Positions 45,901 to 56,319 of a stretch of 64,000 nt of DNA are shown here, in pieces. Every line of letters begins with the position of its first letter. Positions within the stretch are counted from its first letter, which is position 1. Origin of the DNA: Diplonema japonicum (Eukaryota > Euglenozoa > Diplonemea > Diplonemida > Diplonemidae); NCBI GenBank assembly GCA_964019335.1, contig OZ025661.1, positions 62,001 to 126,000 on the forward strand. Direction: 5' to 3'. The position numbers were made by a program, and so were the translations under genes. A model generated the notes under the pieces. It did no database searches, was not told the DNA's origin, and was given only the letters and a program-made list of their open reading frames with translations.

Positions 45901-48900
45901 GGGTCACCCCCCCCCGGTCCATGTCCATGCCCCCCTGTTCCATTCCCCCCTGTTCCATTTCCGCCTGTGCTGTTCCCGCCCGTTGTGTAATTCACATCCT
46001 CAGGAGTTGCATACACTGATGGAGATATTGTGTCAGGTGTGTAGACAGGAGACGAAGGGGGCGGGCTAGCAGTTTCATTTGTGCTGTTGTCCGTTTCATT
46101 TACAGCAAGAACAGTGACGGTCGGGTTAGTACTACTGGTATTCTCACTTGTGTTGTCGGTTTCATTTACAGCAGTAGGAGTAACAGTCACATTTGTGCTG
46201 TTGTCGGTTTCATTTACAGCAGTAGGAGTAACAGTCACATTTGTGCTGTTGTCGGTTTCATTTACAGCAGTAAGGGTAACGGTCACATTTGTGCTGTTGT
46301 CTGCAAGCAAGACGGCCTCGCGGCTGTTGAACTGGTGCTCCACGTTATGCTGTTTGTAGCTCTGTGGAGGAGAACAAGGGTATGTCACAAACTGCCAGCT
46401 GACGTACGGCTCCGTGCTATAGTCGAGGTTGATGAGTGCCACAGTGCCGTTGACGCGTCCAACCAGCTTCCCGCTTGTGGTCAAGGTCACTCTGTCACCG
46501 CTGAGGAAGTACTGATAAAGAATACTTGTATCCTGCAAACAGAACCCACTTTCACATAGGGAGAGATATCTTGTTGTCCCACACGCAACAAAGCCGATTT
46601 TACCGGGAGCGGACTTAACTTCGAAGTGCTTCACACCCGATACGACAACCTGCCATGCGTCGGTGAGGGACCTGAGGCCGGTGCAGCGTGCTTGCCGAGG
46701 GATGACCGGCAAGGGGTCACACAGAAGAGAAGGGCATCGCTTCGAAGCCCAACCAAAGTAGTCCACCGGCAAGGTACCACACAAAGCAGCGTTTGGCAGG
46801 CACAGCAGGTCGTCAGTAGCGACGTCGATATCAGAAGCATTGCGCCAGTGTGCGCCAGCACCTTTTAAATACACAGATATATCAAAGATGTAGTCTTCTT
46901 GACTTCGAGGCGGGAGGTGCAAGGTTGCCTTCACATTCTGTGGCTTGTTCAGAACTGCCTTCATCGTTTCAAGAGGGTGCACAACACCCAAGGCGGCATG
47001 GACAACAACACCGGTGAGTGGACGCAGCACTCTAAGAGCTTCATAGCCGTGCATGTTGATGAGGACCATGAAGGGGCCCGCGTGCGCGTTAAGCATGCGC
47101 ATCATGTCTACAGGAGGCTCTTCCTTCATAGCAATGACCCACAGCACATCTACTCCAAGGGACTGCTCTTGGATGCACAGCTTACGAAGTGCGTCGCTCT
47201 CGTCCGTGTACTGCGTCAGCACGAAGACTCCTCGCAGCACCAGAGTACCTACGGTGATAATCTCAGTACCAATCTTCTCCATCACAACGCCAGCAGGGGA
47301 GACTTCCTTAAGGCAAATCTTTAGCATCAACGCCCCAGGCTGTTCAGGTGTGCACGGTGAGGGTTCAATACGAGCGTGTTCATCATGCAGGAAGGCAGCG
47401 AGTCCATTGGTTTTGATGCGGCCACCCAAGTCAGTCCCCAATGTACACCTCTCGTGCTGCAGTAACAGCGTGCTCTTTCGTTGGCAAAGGTAGCGGTTGC
47501 CGACCTTTGCCACAATGTTTGAAGCGTCACGTGTGATGCTGAAGTGCAACGGCGCTCGGTGCTGGCCAGTGGCTACATAGCTGTCAGTTGATACGACACC
47601 ACAGACACCTTCGACTTCTCGTGGGAATATTGCAAGTGGCGCTTGGTGTGCCACTGGCAACAATGGCACCCACGTCGTGCCGCACAGCGACACATTCCTG
47701 AACAGCGACTGCTCCACGACCCCAACGTAGTCCACTTGAAAACGGCAGGATGCGAGTGCATTGTGTACAAGTGTTGCGTATTTGAAGGTCGAGTCCATTG
47801 TCACAACTACCTTTTTGAACGAGTGAAGCTGTGCCAAGACAGCATCGATTTCATCTGTGTCGCAGTCTTGCATCACATGCACCTTGATACCCTTCCACTT
47901 GTAGTAGTCAAGAAGCTCGACCGTTCTGCGCATGTTTCTGTACATCAAAACGATCAGACACGTCTCGGCAGAGCCCCCCAAGTGCAACCCTTCGCTGCCT
48001 GGCCTTGGTGTCTCGATTATGTCACGCAACCGTGAGCCTTCAAGAGGCTCAATGTCTACTGCAAGGTTGATGCATCCATTATGCTGCATAAAGTCTCTGA
48101 CCTGCCGCACGGTAATCCGCGCCGGTGCAGGTGTTTCCTCGAGTAGTTCAACAAGCTCGTTGTTCAAGTCGAGCAACTGGTTGTGCACAGTCCTCTTGCG
48201 GGCGTAGACTGTCTGCAGTTCCTTTACATCATCGTGACCTAAAGCCTCACGCTGCGCATCTAATACGGAAGCCTCTCTCATCAGCAGATCCTGCTGCCGC
48301 ATTAAGATACTCTTCCTGTCTCCCAATGATGCTCTTTGTAGCGATGCCGTGCTTGCTACGTCTTCGCCTGTTCCTGTGCAGATACCATGCTCGCCACATG
48401 TGTAGGTGCATTTCTCTTCGTAGTAGATGGCAAGTGAGTACTCAACGGACGACGAGGGCCTCAGGACTATGTTGAATGTCCCTTTTACTTGGCTTTCTAC
48501 AGACGGCATGAATGTGGTGCATGATGCGGTGCGTTCAAAGGAAGTCACAAGGAGCTTGCATCCCGCCCTTGCAGATGTGTACTCATGGAAACTAGTGGGA
48601 TCACCTGTGAGCAGCTCGATGGTTCCATCTCCCGACGTCATCTCCAAAGTGATGTCAACTTCACTGCACATCTCGAACGTAAAGGGACCTAGCACAGTTT
48701 GTTCCTCCAGCTTCCCATAGTAGGGCCTCCTTGTGCGGACCCTTTCCATGCACTTCCCCTGCGTGCCATCCATCCACCCCTCGGCACACTTGTCACACAT
48801 TTCCCCTTGCCATGAGCCCTTCGCGCGGTCCAGCTGCGTGTCCTGACCATAACATGCGCAGAAGCAGGCACCTGACAAGTCGCCTGGGGCGCAGATCACG

Positions 48901-50696
48901 TCAGTCGCTAGATTTCTGCATTCTCCGTTCCAACACTTTTCTCCGTTGCACACGGCCTTGCTGCAGTCGCTGCCGAAATACAGTGACGAACACACACATT
49001 CTCCACTCTGCGTGCTGCCCTCCTTGCACACCCCCTGCTTGCTGCACACTTCGATGCTCCCATCGCTGTACTCCACAAGCCCAGGGCAGGCGATGTTGCA
49101 TGTGGAACCAGCATAACCCGACTTGCAGGTGCATTTGCCGTCTCCATTCCTACCATCGTTGCACGACCCGTGCCCAAAACACAGCACACTGTCGTCGAGC
49201 AGGTCTGGCCTCAACGCGATGCCTGTGCTTGCAACAGAGACCAGTCCCACGTTGATCGGGCACTGCTGTGAACAATTCGTGCCATAGTACCCTTTGAGGC
49301 ACTCACATCGTTCAGATGACACAATGGTGGGTGTTGGCACTGCCTGCCCAGGGGGGGGAGGTGGAGGCGGGGGCACTACTTGCCCAGGGGGCGAAGGTGG
49401 GGGTGGAGGTGGAGGTGGAGGCGGAGGCGGTGGTGGAAGGGGACCCAGAGGGCCTAGGGGAGAAAGGGGTGAAAGTGGTGAAAGGTTGTCCTGTAAGGTA
49501 CGCCACTTCCTTGACTTGGGCGATGGAGGCGCGGAGGGAGGTGACTTGGAGCCGCATTTACCATAAAAGCACACCAGGCCTCCGTCACACGTTGTTTGGT
49601 TGCAGTGAACACCTTTGTAAACCACCACATTACTCGCCTTGCAGCTGTCGCACGTCGGTTCCTGCCAGTGTCCGTGTGTGCTGTTGCTATAGCACCCCTT
49701 CACTGCTGTGCCCTGCACGGTGATCGCGTCAATCGGTGTGTATGTGTTACCGCTCCAACCCAGCGTGACCTCTACCCATTGCACAGGGTCGGGGATGGGC
49801 ACAGGAAGCGAGACCTGTACGGGATCAGTATCGCAGGTAGGCTTGGGGAGAGTGCAGTACTTCTTACAAGGAGAAGAAAAAACCTGAGGGGCGACTGAGA
49901 AGGCTGTAAAACCCGCAGGGTACGGCAGCCAGGAGAATGTGTCGCAGGTTCCTGCGAGACACCACGCACCGACAGGGTCGCCGTCAGGGTTGCGGCAGTA
50001 GTTGTTGTCTGCGATGCCGGTACCTTTGACCACCTGGTCACCGATGAGACTGATGCCGGCGGGAGTACGTGCTACGAGGTAAGGGTGTGCAGCAGGAGTG
50101 TCTGCGGCCCACGACTGGCAAGGCTGTCCTGTTGACGTAACATTTATAGACCCCCTGTAGTCCATCCCTGGTGGGTACTTGGTGAGAGCCGGCACCGGGT
50201 GGTGGCCTTCTGGGAAGGCCGTGTACAGCTCGGTATTGTTAAAAACAACAGAGTGCTTGGAGCAGGCGAAGACTGCTGGGCCGAAAGAGTAGCACGATGA
50301 CGGTTTGATTTTAGAATTCGGGGTGGAGCGGAGCAGACCCAGCGAGACAATCTTGACCCAACCTCGGGAGCCTTCATCATTGATCGTAACGGAGGTGATG
50401 TTGAGAAGGGGATCTTCCAGCTGCAGCAGGATGGTCTGGTCACCTGAAGCAAGGGGATCAGGGTACCACCCCTTTGGCGACAGCCCTATCACACCCCCAT
50501 ACCATTCACATCTGTCACCGCTGGCAAGACCCTGTGTCCAATCTGCCCGTCCAGTGGCTTCGTCAGCATCTCCGATGCCCTGATCCTCTGAGCTCACACT
50601 TACTGCCTTCCAAGCAAATACGCTCTTTACGTCACCCGTTTCCCCCATGTACTTTGTCATCGCACATATGCTAACTAGCACAGTCCATGTTAGCAT
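24965..50696 (-). CDS. Giant (about 8,550-residue) multidomain surface protein with TRP-like multi-TM C-terminus
   Basis: Exons 28902-50696, 28786-28863 and 24965-28744; introns 28864-28901 (38 nt) and 28745-28785 (41 nt), both phase 0. Start at 50696 gives a signal peptide (MLTWTVLVSICAMT). Order: discoidin-like and Kringle region (about 30-260), Pro-rich hinge, EGF-like repeats, an unknown alpha/beta region (about 830-1455), Asn/Thr-rich repeats, sushi-like, three CUB-like domains, four copies of a Cys module, a mucin-like stalk with a decapeptide array (about 3175-3301), many EGF-like units, a C-type-lectin-like domain (about 4170-4280), more EGF, IPT/TIG domains (from about 5460), a Cys-rich membrane-proximal domain and TM1 (about 7240). 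Exon 2 is a basic membrane-proximal linker. Then TM2, a WW domain (about 7543-7571), about six further TM segments (about 8150-8380) resembling TRP-like channels, and an EF-hand (DSDGDGDVTWEE). Inference: a cell-surface adhesion or mechanosensor channel. Confidence 0.85.
28745..28785 (-). other. Intron 2 of the giant gene (41 nt)
   Basis: GTATGT donor, AAACAG acceptor. Phase 0: ...LMREFQ joins TKVKDMVNN, connecting the extracellular part to the WW/TRP-like part. Confidence 0.75.
28864..28901 (-). other. Intron 1 of the giant gene (38 nt)
   Basis: GTAGGC donor (not the usual GTATG) and TTACAG acceptor. Phase 0: ...DSGGK joins QKSRLSIIIK, which continues the helix after TM1. Confidence 0.75.
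40793..41170 (-). repeat. 30-nt minisatellite coding a T-N-S-P-Y-Y-Y-P-G-T array
   Basis: About 12-13 tandem 30-nt units inside the giant coding exon. The decapeptide is nearly constant, with changes at PYHY, PST and PYGY. Units differ mainly at third codon positions (gta/ata, gta/gtc/gtg), so the peptide looks preserved while the DNA drifts. Probably an extended, O-glycosylated or Tyr-crosslinkable stalk. Confidence 0.93.
46070..46310 (-). repeat. 48-nt repeat coding Asn/Thr-rich 16-mers
   Basis: Four to five copies of a unit centred on TAVNETDNSTNVTVTP. Each carries two or three N-x-S/T sequons. Two middle copies are identical over the repeat, so they are recent duplications. Followed by a GNGTGG tract. 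Confidence 0.9.
49340..49450 (-). repeat. Poly-proline hinge in the giant protein
   Basis: Two blocks of 7-16 consecutive Pro codons (CCG/CCT/CCA mixed) separated by SPPGQVV. They join the Kringle region to the first EGF cluster. Confidence 0.9.
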
Positions 50697-51021
50697 GTCC
50701 ACCCCCTGCTGTTTGAATTTCGGTAAAAAAAAAAAGAAAAAAGAATTACCGGAAGCTTCTGGTTCGTTTGATCTTTTCATTGCTACAGAAGCAGAGAGAC
50801 CTTCCTGCCACCTTTTTTTTGAACCCCCCCAATTGTTCGTCGGCCGGTTTGCAGTTAAAAAAAGAAAAAAAAAGAAAGAAAGATAGCGCTGGATTAGGTA
50901 ATCGAGAGAATAAGGGAAAAAAATCGGGGGGGGGGGGATAAAATAAATAGAGTGAACATTAAGAAGGGTCTTCTTTTTTTTTTTTCTTCTTTTTTTCTTT
51001 CTAGTATTACCAACCCCGTAA

Positions 51022-51112
51022 TATATGAGCCCGTCCGGGAAAGAAAAAAAATGTCAACAAAACACATGGCGTTCTAGTGTTACCATTTTTCTTTCCCAGG
51101 CGAGCTCATATA
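51022..51112. repeat. Imperfect inverted repeat (about 30-nt arms)
   Basis: Left arm 51022-51053 begins TATATGAGC, right arm 51083-51112 ends GCTCATATA. The arms pair over about 30 nt with a few mismatches and a 29-nt loop. Confidence 0.7.
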
Positions 51113-51490
51113 CCCCTGGCTATTGCCTCCTTGCTCACCTGTCGTTGGGATGGCTTTACTACAAATATGAAACAAAAAAAAAAAAAATAACTGTAGGCAC
51201 AAAACCCTTTCTCCCAAAAAGATTAGTGTAGGAAAAAAAAAAAAAAAAAGGAAAAAATTCTTTTGTACTGTGTTAAGGAGGGTACTCCCCTACCCCAGTA
51301 TTATTAAACACTATGCACCCCCCCTTGCCTTCCTCGGTTGTGCTGATAATAATGGCATCCGTGAGAGGGTAGAAAAGGTGCACAGTCCCCTCGTACTTTG
51401 ACTCGCTCAAGAGGAGGAAAATAAAAAAATAAAAAACAAGCTCTAGTAAAAAATTGGGCATTGTGTACAAAACTGCGCTGCGCAACTATT

Positions 51491-51542
<52 letters not shown>

Positions 51543-51985
51543 AAAAGATTTCAGAGTATAAAACATCGCCACCTTTGAGCACGGTAACCAACAAGCTGGG
51601 CTCTTTATTTATTATTTTCTTTTTAAATAAAAGTTCTGATGAAGTACAAGCAGCTTGCCTTAGTTGTTGGCGGGAAAAAAAAAGGCATTTGCAAACGCCA
51701 CTGTGTAAAAAAAAAGGGGGGGAGGGAGGGGGAGGGATAAATTGTACAATTCTAAGAATGAAGATAGGAAATTCACCACATCTCTCATGCTATTGTGCAA
51801 CCCCCCCCCAAAAAAAAGCTGTTCTGGTATTTGTTATTCCATATGCAGTTAGCGGTTCATATTGCTACCACACGGGGGGGGGGGGGGGGATTGCTAATTC
51901 TATAAAAAAACCTGTATAAAAACCGATTAATTATGTCGGCAATAGTATGTTGGTACTACCCCCCCCCCCCCCCCCCCCCCCCCCA

Positions 51986-52163
51986 GGGCTATGCTGGCAT
52001 GGAAACGCGTTTCCATGCATTTTTTGAAAAAAAGGGAAACGGAAACGTTTCCCTATTTTGGGGCCGTTTCCTTGGAACAGAAACATCGCTGTTTCCATAA
52101 GAATTTTGAGAACAAAAAAAAAAAAAACATGGAAACCGTCACGTTTCCTGCCTGCATAGCCGG
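51986..52163. repeat. Nested palindrome cluster
   Basis: A perfect 22-nt palindrome at 51997-52018 (half-site GCATGGAAACG) is followed by a hairpin GGGAAACG...CGTTTCCC near 52034-52053 and further GGAAAC/GTTTCC pairs. The outer sequences (GGCTATGCTGGCATGG and the complement of CCTGCCTGCATAGCC) also pair. A C-run of 26 lies just left. Confidence 0.75.
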
Positions 52164-53145
52164 GTTCCCCTCCAAGAAAAAGGTGCGGACATTCTTCCAC
52201 AGACGATCTCGTTTAAGGAAAAAAGAAAAAAAAAAAGAAAAGAAAAAAGAGTTAGGGATAAAAAAAAAAAAAAGAAAAAGATTTTGAAAATAGGAACGAG
52301 ACCTCGAATAGCGTGACCGGTAGATGAAGGCCACTGTGCAACTAACTGTTCTGTCTCAAAACGAATGGTTTTTTTTTTTTTTTTCTTTTTTTTTTTTTTA
52401 GTATTGACAATTCTGTTAATACAAAAAAGAAGAAATTGGGGGGGGGGGAGGGCCAAAGGCCATAGGAAGAATATTTTTTTATTTATCCAAAAGATGACAA
52501 TTTGAGCAAAGAAAAAAAATAGAAGGGAAAATAAAAAAAAAAAGAGGTACTGGCCGTCTGAAGAAGTTTATAACACGTTGCCAACATCCCCTCCCCCCCT
52601 TTTTTTTCTCTCTTTTGTTAGGCAAGCCAAAGACTTGGCCTTGTAAAAGAATTCTCGCATAGTTACCCAAACCCAAAAAAGAAAAGAGAGAGTTTTGGAG
52701 CAGGAAAAAAAAATTAAAAAAAAAAATAAGAGATAAAGAGTAACCAAGATTTTTCCAGACGAAGAAGGTCAACACATACGATGTACTTCTCTGTTTCTCC
52801 GTGTTATCCCTACCACCTTGGGGAAAAAAAAAAAAAAAAAGAGCTTGCGCTGCAAACGCATACGGGGGGAAAAAAAAAAGGCAGGGGTGAGCAATTTCTT
52901 TCATTCTTTTTTTTTAATATATCACGTTCTTTTTTTTTGCCCCCCCACCCCCCCCCAAAAAAAGAAATAGTACCGTTTTATTCCAAAGGCTTTTTTTTTC
53001 TTTTTTTTTTCTTCTTTTTTTTTTTCTCTTGCGGCGAAAAAAAGGGGGGTGTGTGTGGGGGAAAGCCGAATCATATTCACTCAAGCTTCAGTGGGGAATT
53101 TCTATGACACATTTTTTTTTTTTTTTTTTTTTTTCTTCTTCTTTC

Positions 53146-53937
53146 TCAAAAAACAGAAACGCCGCCGAACATATACGTCATGGCCTTCAAATAAGTTCGA
53201 GTAAGCGCCTTCATCTTTCCCCGTGCCTTTGTGACCTTTGAGGACAACGGGGAATTAGACAGAGAAGAAGGCGATAACGGGCTTGAAGGCGGACTTGCAT
53301 CCCCGTCACGTGCGAAGTAAAAGTCCAGCAGCGGGTCCGTCGGCGACAATACCTGAGCAGCATCATCACATCTATTGAGGAACACAACAAGCTTTCCAGG
53401 CGATCGATCTGGCAAGTGTGTTGTTATAGGCTCCCGTCCAGCAATGTGGAACGTAATGGTAGCCTCCGTCACTGTGATGACCACCACAAGCGGGTTAGGG
53501 AGTGGCGCACAAGGCACACCATACACATCAGTAGAAAGCTGGGCTTTTTCGTTTAAAAACACCGAACTTGAGGTATCGTAACAGTATTGTAAAGGGTTGA
53601 AAAATGTATTTTCAGCAACCCATCCGATTTTGTACACGCCGGTGTCCAAAGAGCCTCCCGGTCCTCGGTTGTCTTTAACACTTTTTGTTATCTTAAGCCC
53701 TACCGAGCCGATGGTGTTCCCCTTTAGTACACCCCCATAGGCACCATAGGGGATGGATTCCACCTCCATTTCGTGGACCCAGGCCTCCCTGTCCCTTATC
53801 GTGAACCATTGGCAGCATTCTCTCTGTTCCCACTCCCATTCTTCTTCCCTGAACTGTGCCACCTCGTGGACAAGGTCCTTCTCAAGACCCACCTTCATCA
53901 TGAGCACTTTGAAGCACACTACCGCATTCGGCGACAT
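53146..53937 (-). CDS. Unknown protein, 263 residues
   Basis: Stop at 53146. Start chosen at the ATG at 53937 (MSPNAVVCFKVL), after CTTCAG and CCCAG acceptor-like sites; in-frame ATGs at 54003-53997 and beyond add only low-complexity sequence. The first 80 residues are helical and acidic with a Trp/Glu/Cys cluster (EEEWEWEQRECCQW); the middle is beta-rich with Gly loops (GAYGGVLKGNTIGSVG) and a FFNPLQYCYDTSS segment, and the end is Ser/Pro-rich then basic. I recognise no family; a SPRY-like or lectin-like sandwich is possible. The gene is followed by long T/C runs. Confidence 0.55.
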   Translation of the reverse strand: MSPNAVVCFKVLMMKVGLEKDLVHEVAQFREEEWEWEQRECCQWFTIRDREAWVHEMEVESIPYGAYGGVLKGNTIGSVGLKITKSVKDNRGPGGSLDTGVYKIGWVAENTFFNPLQYCYDTSSSVFLNEKAQLSTDVYGVPCAPLPNPLVVVITVTEATITFHIAGREPITTHLPDRSPGKLVVFLNRCDDAAQVLSPTDPLLDFYFARDGDASPPSSPLSPSSLSNSPLSSKVTKARGKMKALTRTYLKAMTYMFGGVSVF

Positions 53938-54197
53938 AAGCCGGCACCCTGGGTACAGGGCTGAAGACTTGCTTATATCTTTTTTTTGCATTTTCATATT
54001 CTTTTCTTTTTTGTGTATTTTGTGTGTTGTGTTTGTGTGTGTATATTTTCCTTTTTTTTTTCTTTTTTTTTGAAACGGAGAATAATATAATGAAGTAAAA
54101 CCTGAGGGGCAAAAAAAAGGGGGGGGGAGAAAGAGGAAAAAAAATATAAATATAAATGATGATAAAAAAAAAAAAAAAAAAAGAGAAAACCACCTCC

Positions 54198-55218
54198 TCA
54201 ACCCTCAAGGAAATATGAGTCCAACGTCTTAATCCCTTCGATCTGTTAATTATTGAAATAAAAAAAAAAATAAAAATACCGTTTTTGGGATCTGAGATTT
54301 ATGGATAATAATGGGGACGGTAACGACGTCGGAAGAGATCTCGGGGTCGAGGATGAACCGTTTCACCGCGGTAGGCATGTGTCGGTTTCTGAAGTAGAAG
54401 ATCTCCTCTGGTCGTGTGAAAAGACAGGTCTGCTCCGTTACAAGCAGCTCCTCCGCCCCCGCCGCAGGCTTAACCTTCTTCTTCTTTTGCTGTTTCGCCG
54501 CGTTCTTTGGGACCATCCCAGCCTCCTCCTCAAGCTTCTGTTTCTGCCTGTCTAGCTCATCAAGCTCCTCGTCAGCCCGCATACGGATTCTGGCAAGCAA
54601 CATGTAGTATTCAAATTTCCCGGAAAGCTCTGGATTTTCAGCAAGTTCCTCAAACAAGTTTACGTGCAGCTGGGAACCGAGTTCAGCGGGAAGGTTGACA
54701 AGCCTTTCAGACACGATCAGCCCGACAGGAGATGTTTTTAACGCAGCCGGTGAGATGAGTTCTGAAAGGTCTTGTTTTGAAACCTCCTCGGTGGTTGCTG
54801 TGATGGATAGCTTTTGAACGAGTTGGGGCTGTGTTGCGAGATCGACGATGCCCACTACCCCGTAGATGTCGTTTTTGTCGTCACCGAGATTGACTTCCGG
54901 GTCTTGGTTCTGGTCTGGGATTTTGATGATTGATGTTAACTCGGATTTGCCTAATCTGCCTACAACCTCGTCCATGTCCAGGCACCAGAGGGGCGGGACC
55001 CATCGTTGCAGGATGTGGAACACACCGTCCTGATCGCAGCCCTCCATCACATCTACATCGAACAGTACCTCTTGCATCTCATCGCCCTCGTGTATCTGAG
55101 CCTCCTCTTCTTCTTCTTCTTCCTCGTCCTCGTCCATCATCGGGTCCTCTTGCTCCTGGACTATTTCCTCTTCCTGAACCTCTTCTTGCATGTCTCGTTC
55201 CGTCCTTTTTTTGCCCAT
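54198..55218 (-). CDS. BCCIP: BCCIP / Bcp1 family protein
   Basis: Two exons, 54280-55218 and 54198-54242, with a 37-nt intron 54243-54279 (donor GTATTT, T-rich, AACAG). 327 residues. Acidic N-terminus (poly-Glu at about 31-40) then a folded domain with a NDIYGVVGIVDL strand, SPVGLIVSERLVNLPAEL, and a YYMLLARIRM helix. Known: VGLLLSERLVN is the hallmark of BCCIP/Bcp1 (PF13862), which acts in ribosome (uL14) chaperoning and export, and in animals binds BRCA2 and p21. After splicing the protein ends IPKTIEGIKTLDSYFLEG, a plausible family end; unspliced it ends in Phe runs. Nuclear role inferred. No clear acceptor-like site before this ATG. Confidence 0.88.
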
Positions 55219-56058
55219 TTTAATTTATTTATTTTCTTTTTTTGAACTCTCTTTTTCTTTTTATTTATTTTCTTTTTAAATTATAATTTGCAGTTTGCCA
55301 CGGGGGGGAGTTGTTATGAGAGGGGAAAAAAAAAGAAAAAAATAGAAAAGAGGATCATTACTGAATTCCTTTTTGGGGGAAAGGTTGAGGTGGTGGTGGG
55401 GAGGGGTGAAGGCTGTTTATGAGTAATTTCCGTTCGAACTTTTATTGCTTTTATTTATTTTATTTTTTTTTTTTTTTAAAAAGCGTCTCAAAATGTCTAC
55501 AAAAGCTTTTTCTTGCAAAAGTTGTTTGTGCGTCTTTTCTCAGATCGCTCCTTCTTTTTGAACAAGAATGAATTGTTTAGTAGGGCTAAAAAAAGAGTTG
55601 TGGTGGTATTGCTGGGCCTATCCTTCTACAGGTTAATCCTGGCTGTCTGTGCACAAACAACAATCAACCGCTTCTTTTCCCTTTTAACAAAGGTGGGATA
55701 CCGGAAACCATGCCGGCGCACAAGAACAAAAGAAAAAATTTTTTTTCTCTTCTTTTTTATCGTAAACATACAGCTTAAAAATTACATGAGGCGCAATGTT
55801 CTTCTTCTTCTTCGCAGCCATTCTTTTTTTTTTTTTTTTCTTTTCTCCTCTTTCTTTTCATTTTCAAAAAGAGGGGAAAAAAAAAAAGAAATGGCAAGCG
55901 GAAATAGGGCAGGGTGTTGGGAGGTATTGTGTATCATAATTGCAGCCTTGAATGGTGGGAGGTATGGAAGGAAGGAAAGGGACTATTTACTTTTTTTGGA
56001 AGGGGAAAAGGGAGGGAAACCCGCCGGGCAAAAGGCACGAGAAATGTGTAATTTTGAC

Positions 56059-56091
<33 letters not shown>

Positions 56092-56319
56092 GGAACATTA
56101 ACCGGTTGGAACTACAAGAGGCACCATTTAGCTACAATTGCCCGGGGGAGGGGGAGGGGGGGGCTTGAGATGAGACGAGACAGAGAAGAGAGGAAATATC
56201 AACATTTCTTTAGGGAGGGGGATATGAAAGTGAGAGGAATTATGAATACATTCAAAGAAAAAAAACTCAAAGTACAGGACAAGCCCCCGCTAAAGGGCCG
56301 CCCTATGGGAGGGGGGGGT
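55219..56319. other. Intergenic, low complexity
   Basis: 1.1 kb with T- and A-runs (for example 56061-56089). A 284-codon plus-strand frame here is mostly Phe/Arg/Lys runs and has no family features. No gene seen. Confidence 0.5.

Larger units (their letters stand above)
50697..53145. other. Homopolymer-rich intergenic region with inverted repeats
   Basis: 2.4 kb with T-runs up to about 50 nt, a C-run of 26 and a G-run of 21, and two fold-back sequences listed separately. Open frames here encode only Phe, Lys or Gly runs. No gene seen. Confidence 0.6.

Noticed and set aside
49294-49566. Gly-rich plus-strand frame
   Set aside because: Antisense of the poly-Pro hinge of the giant protein.
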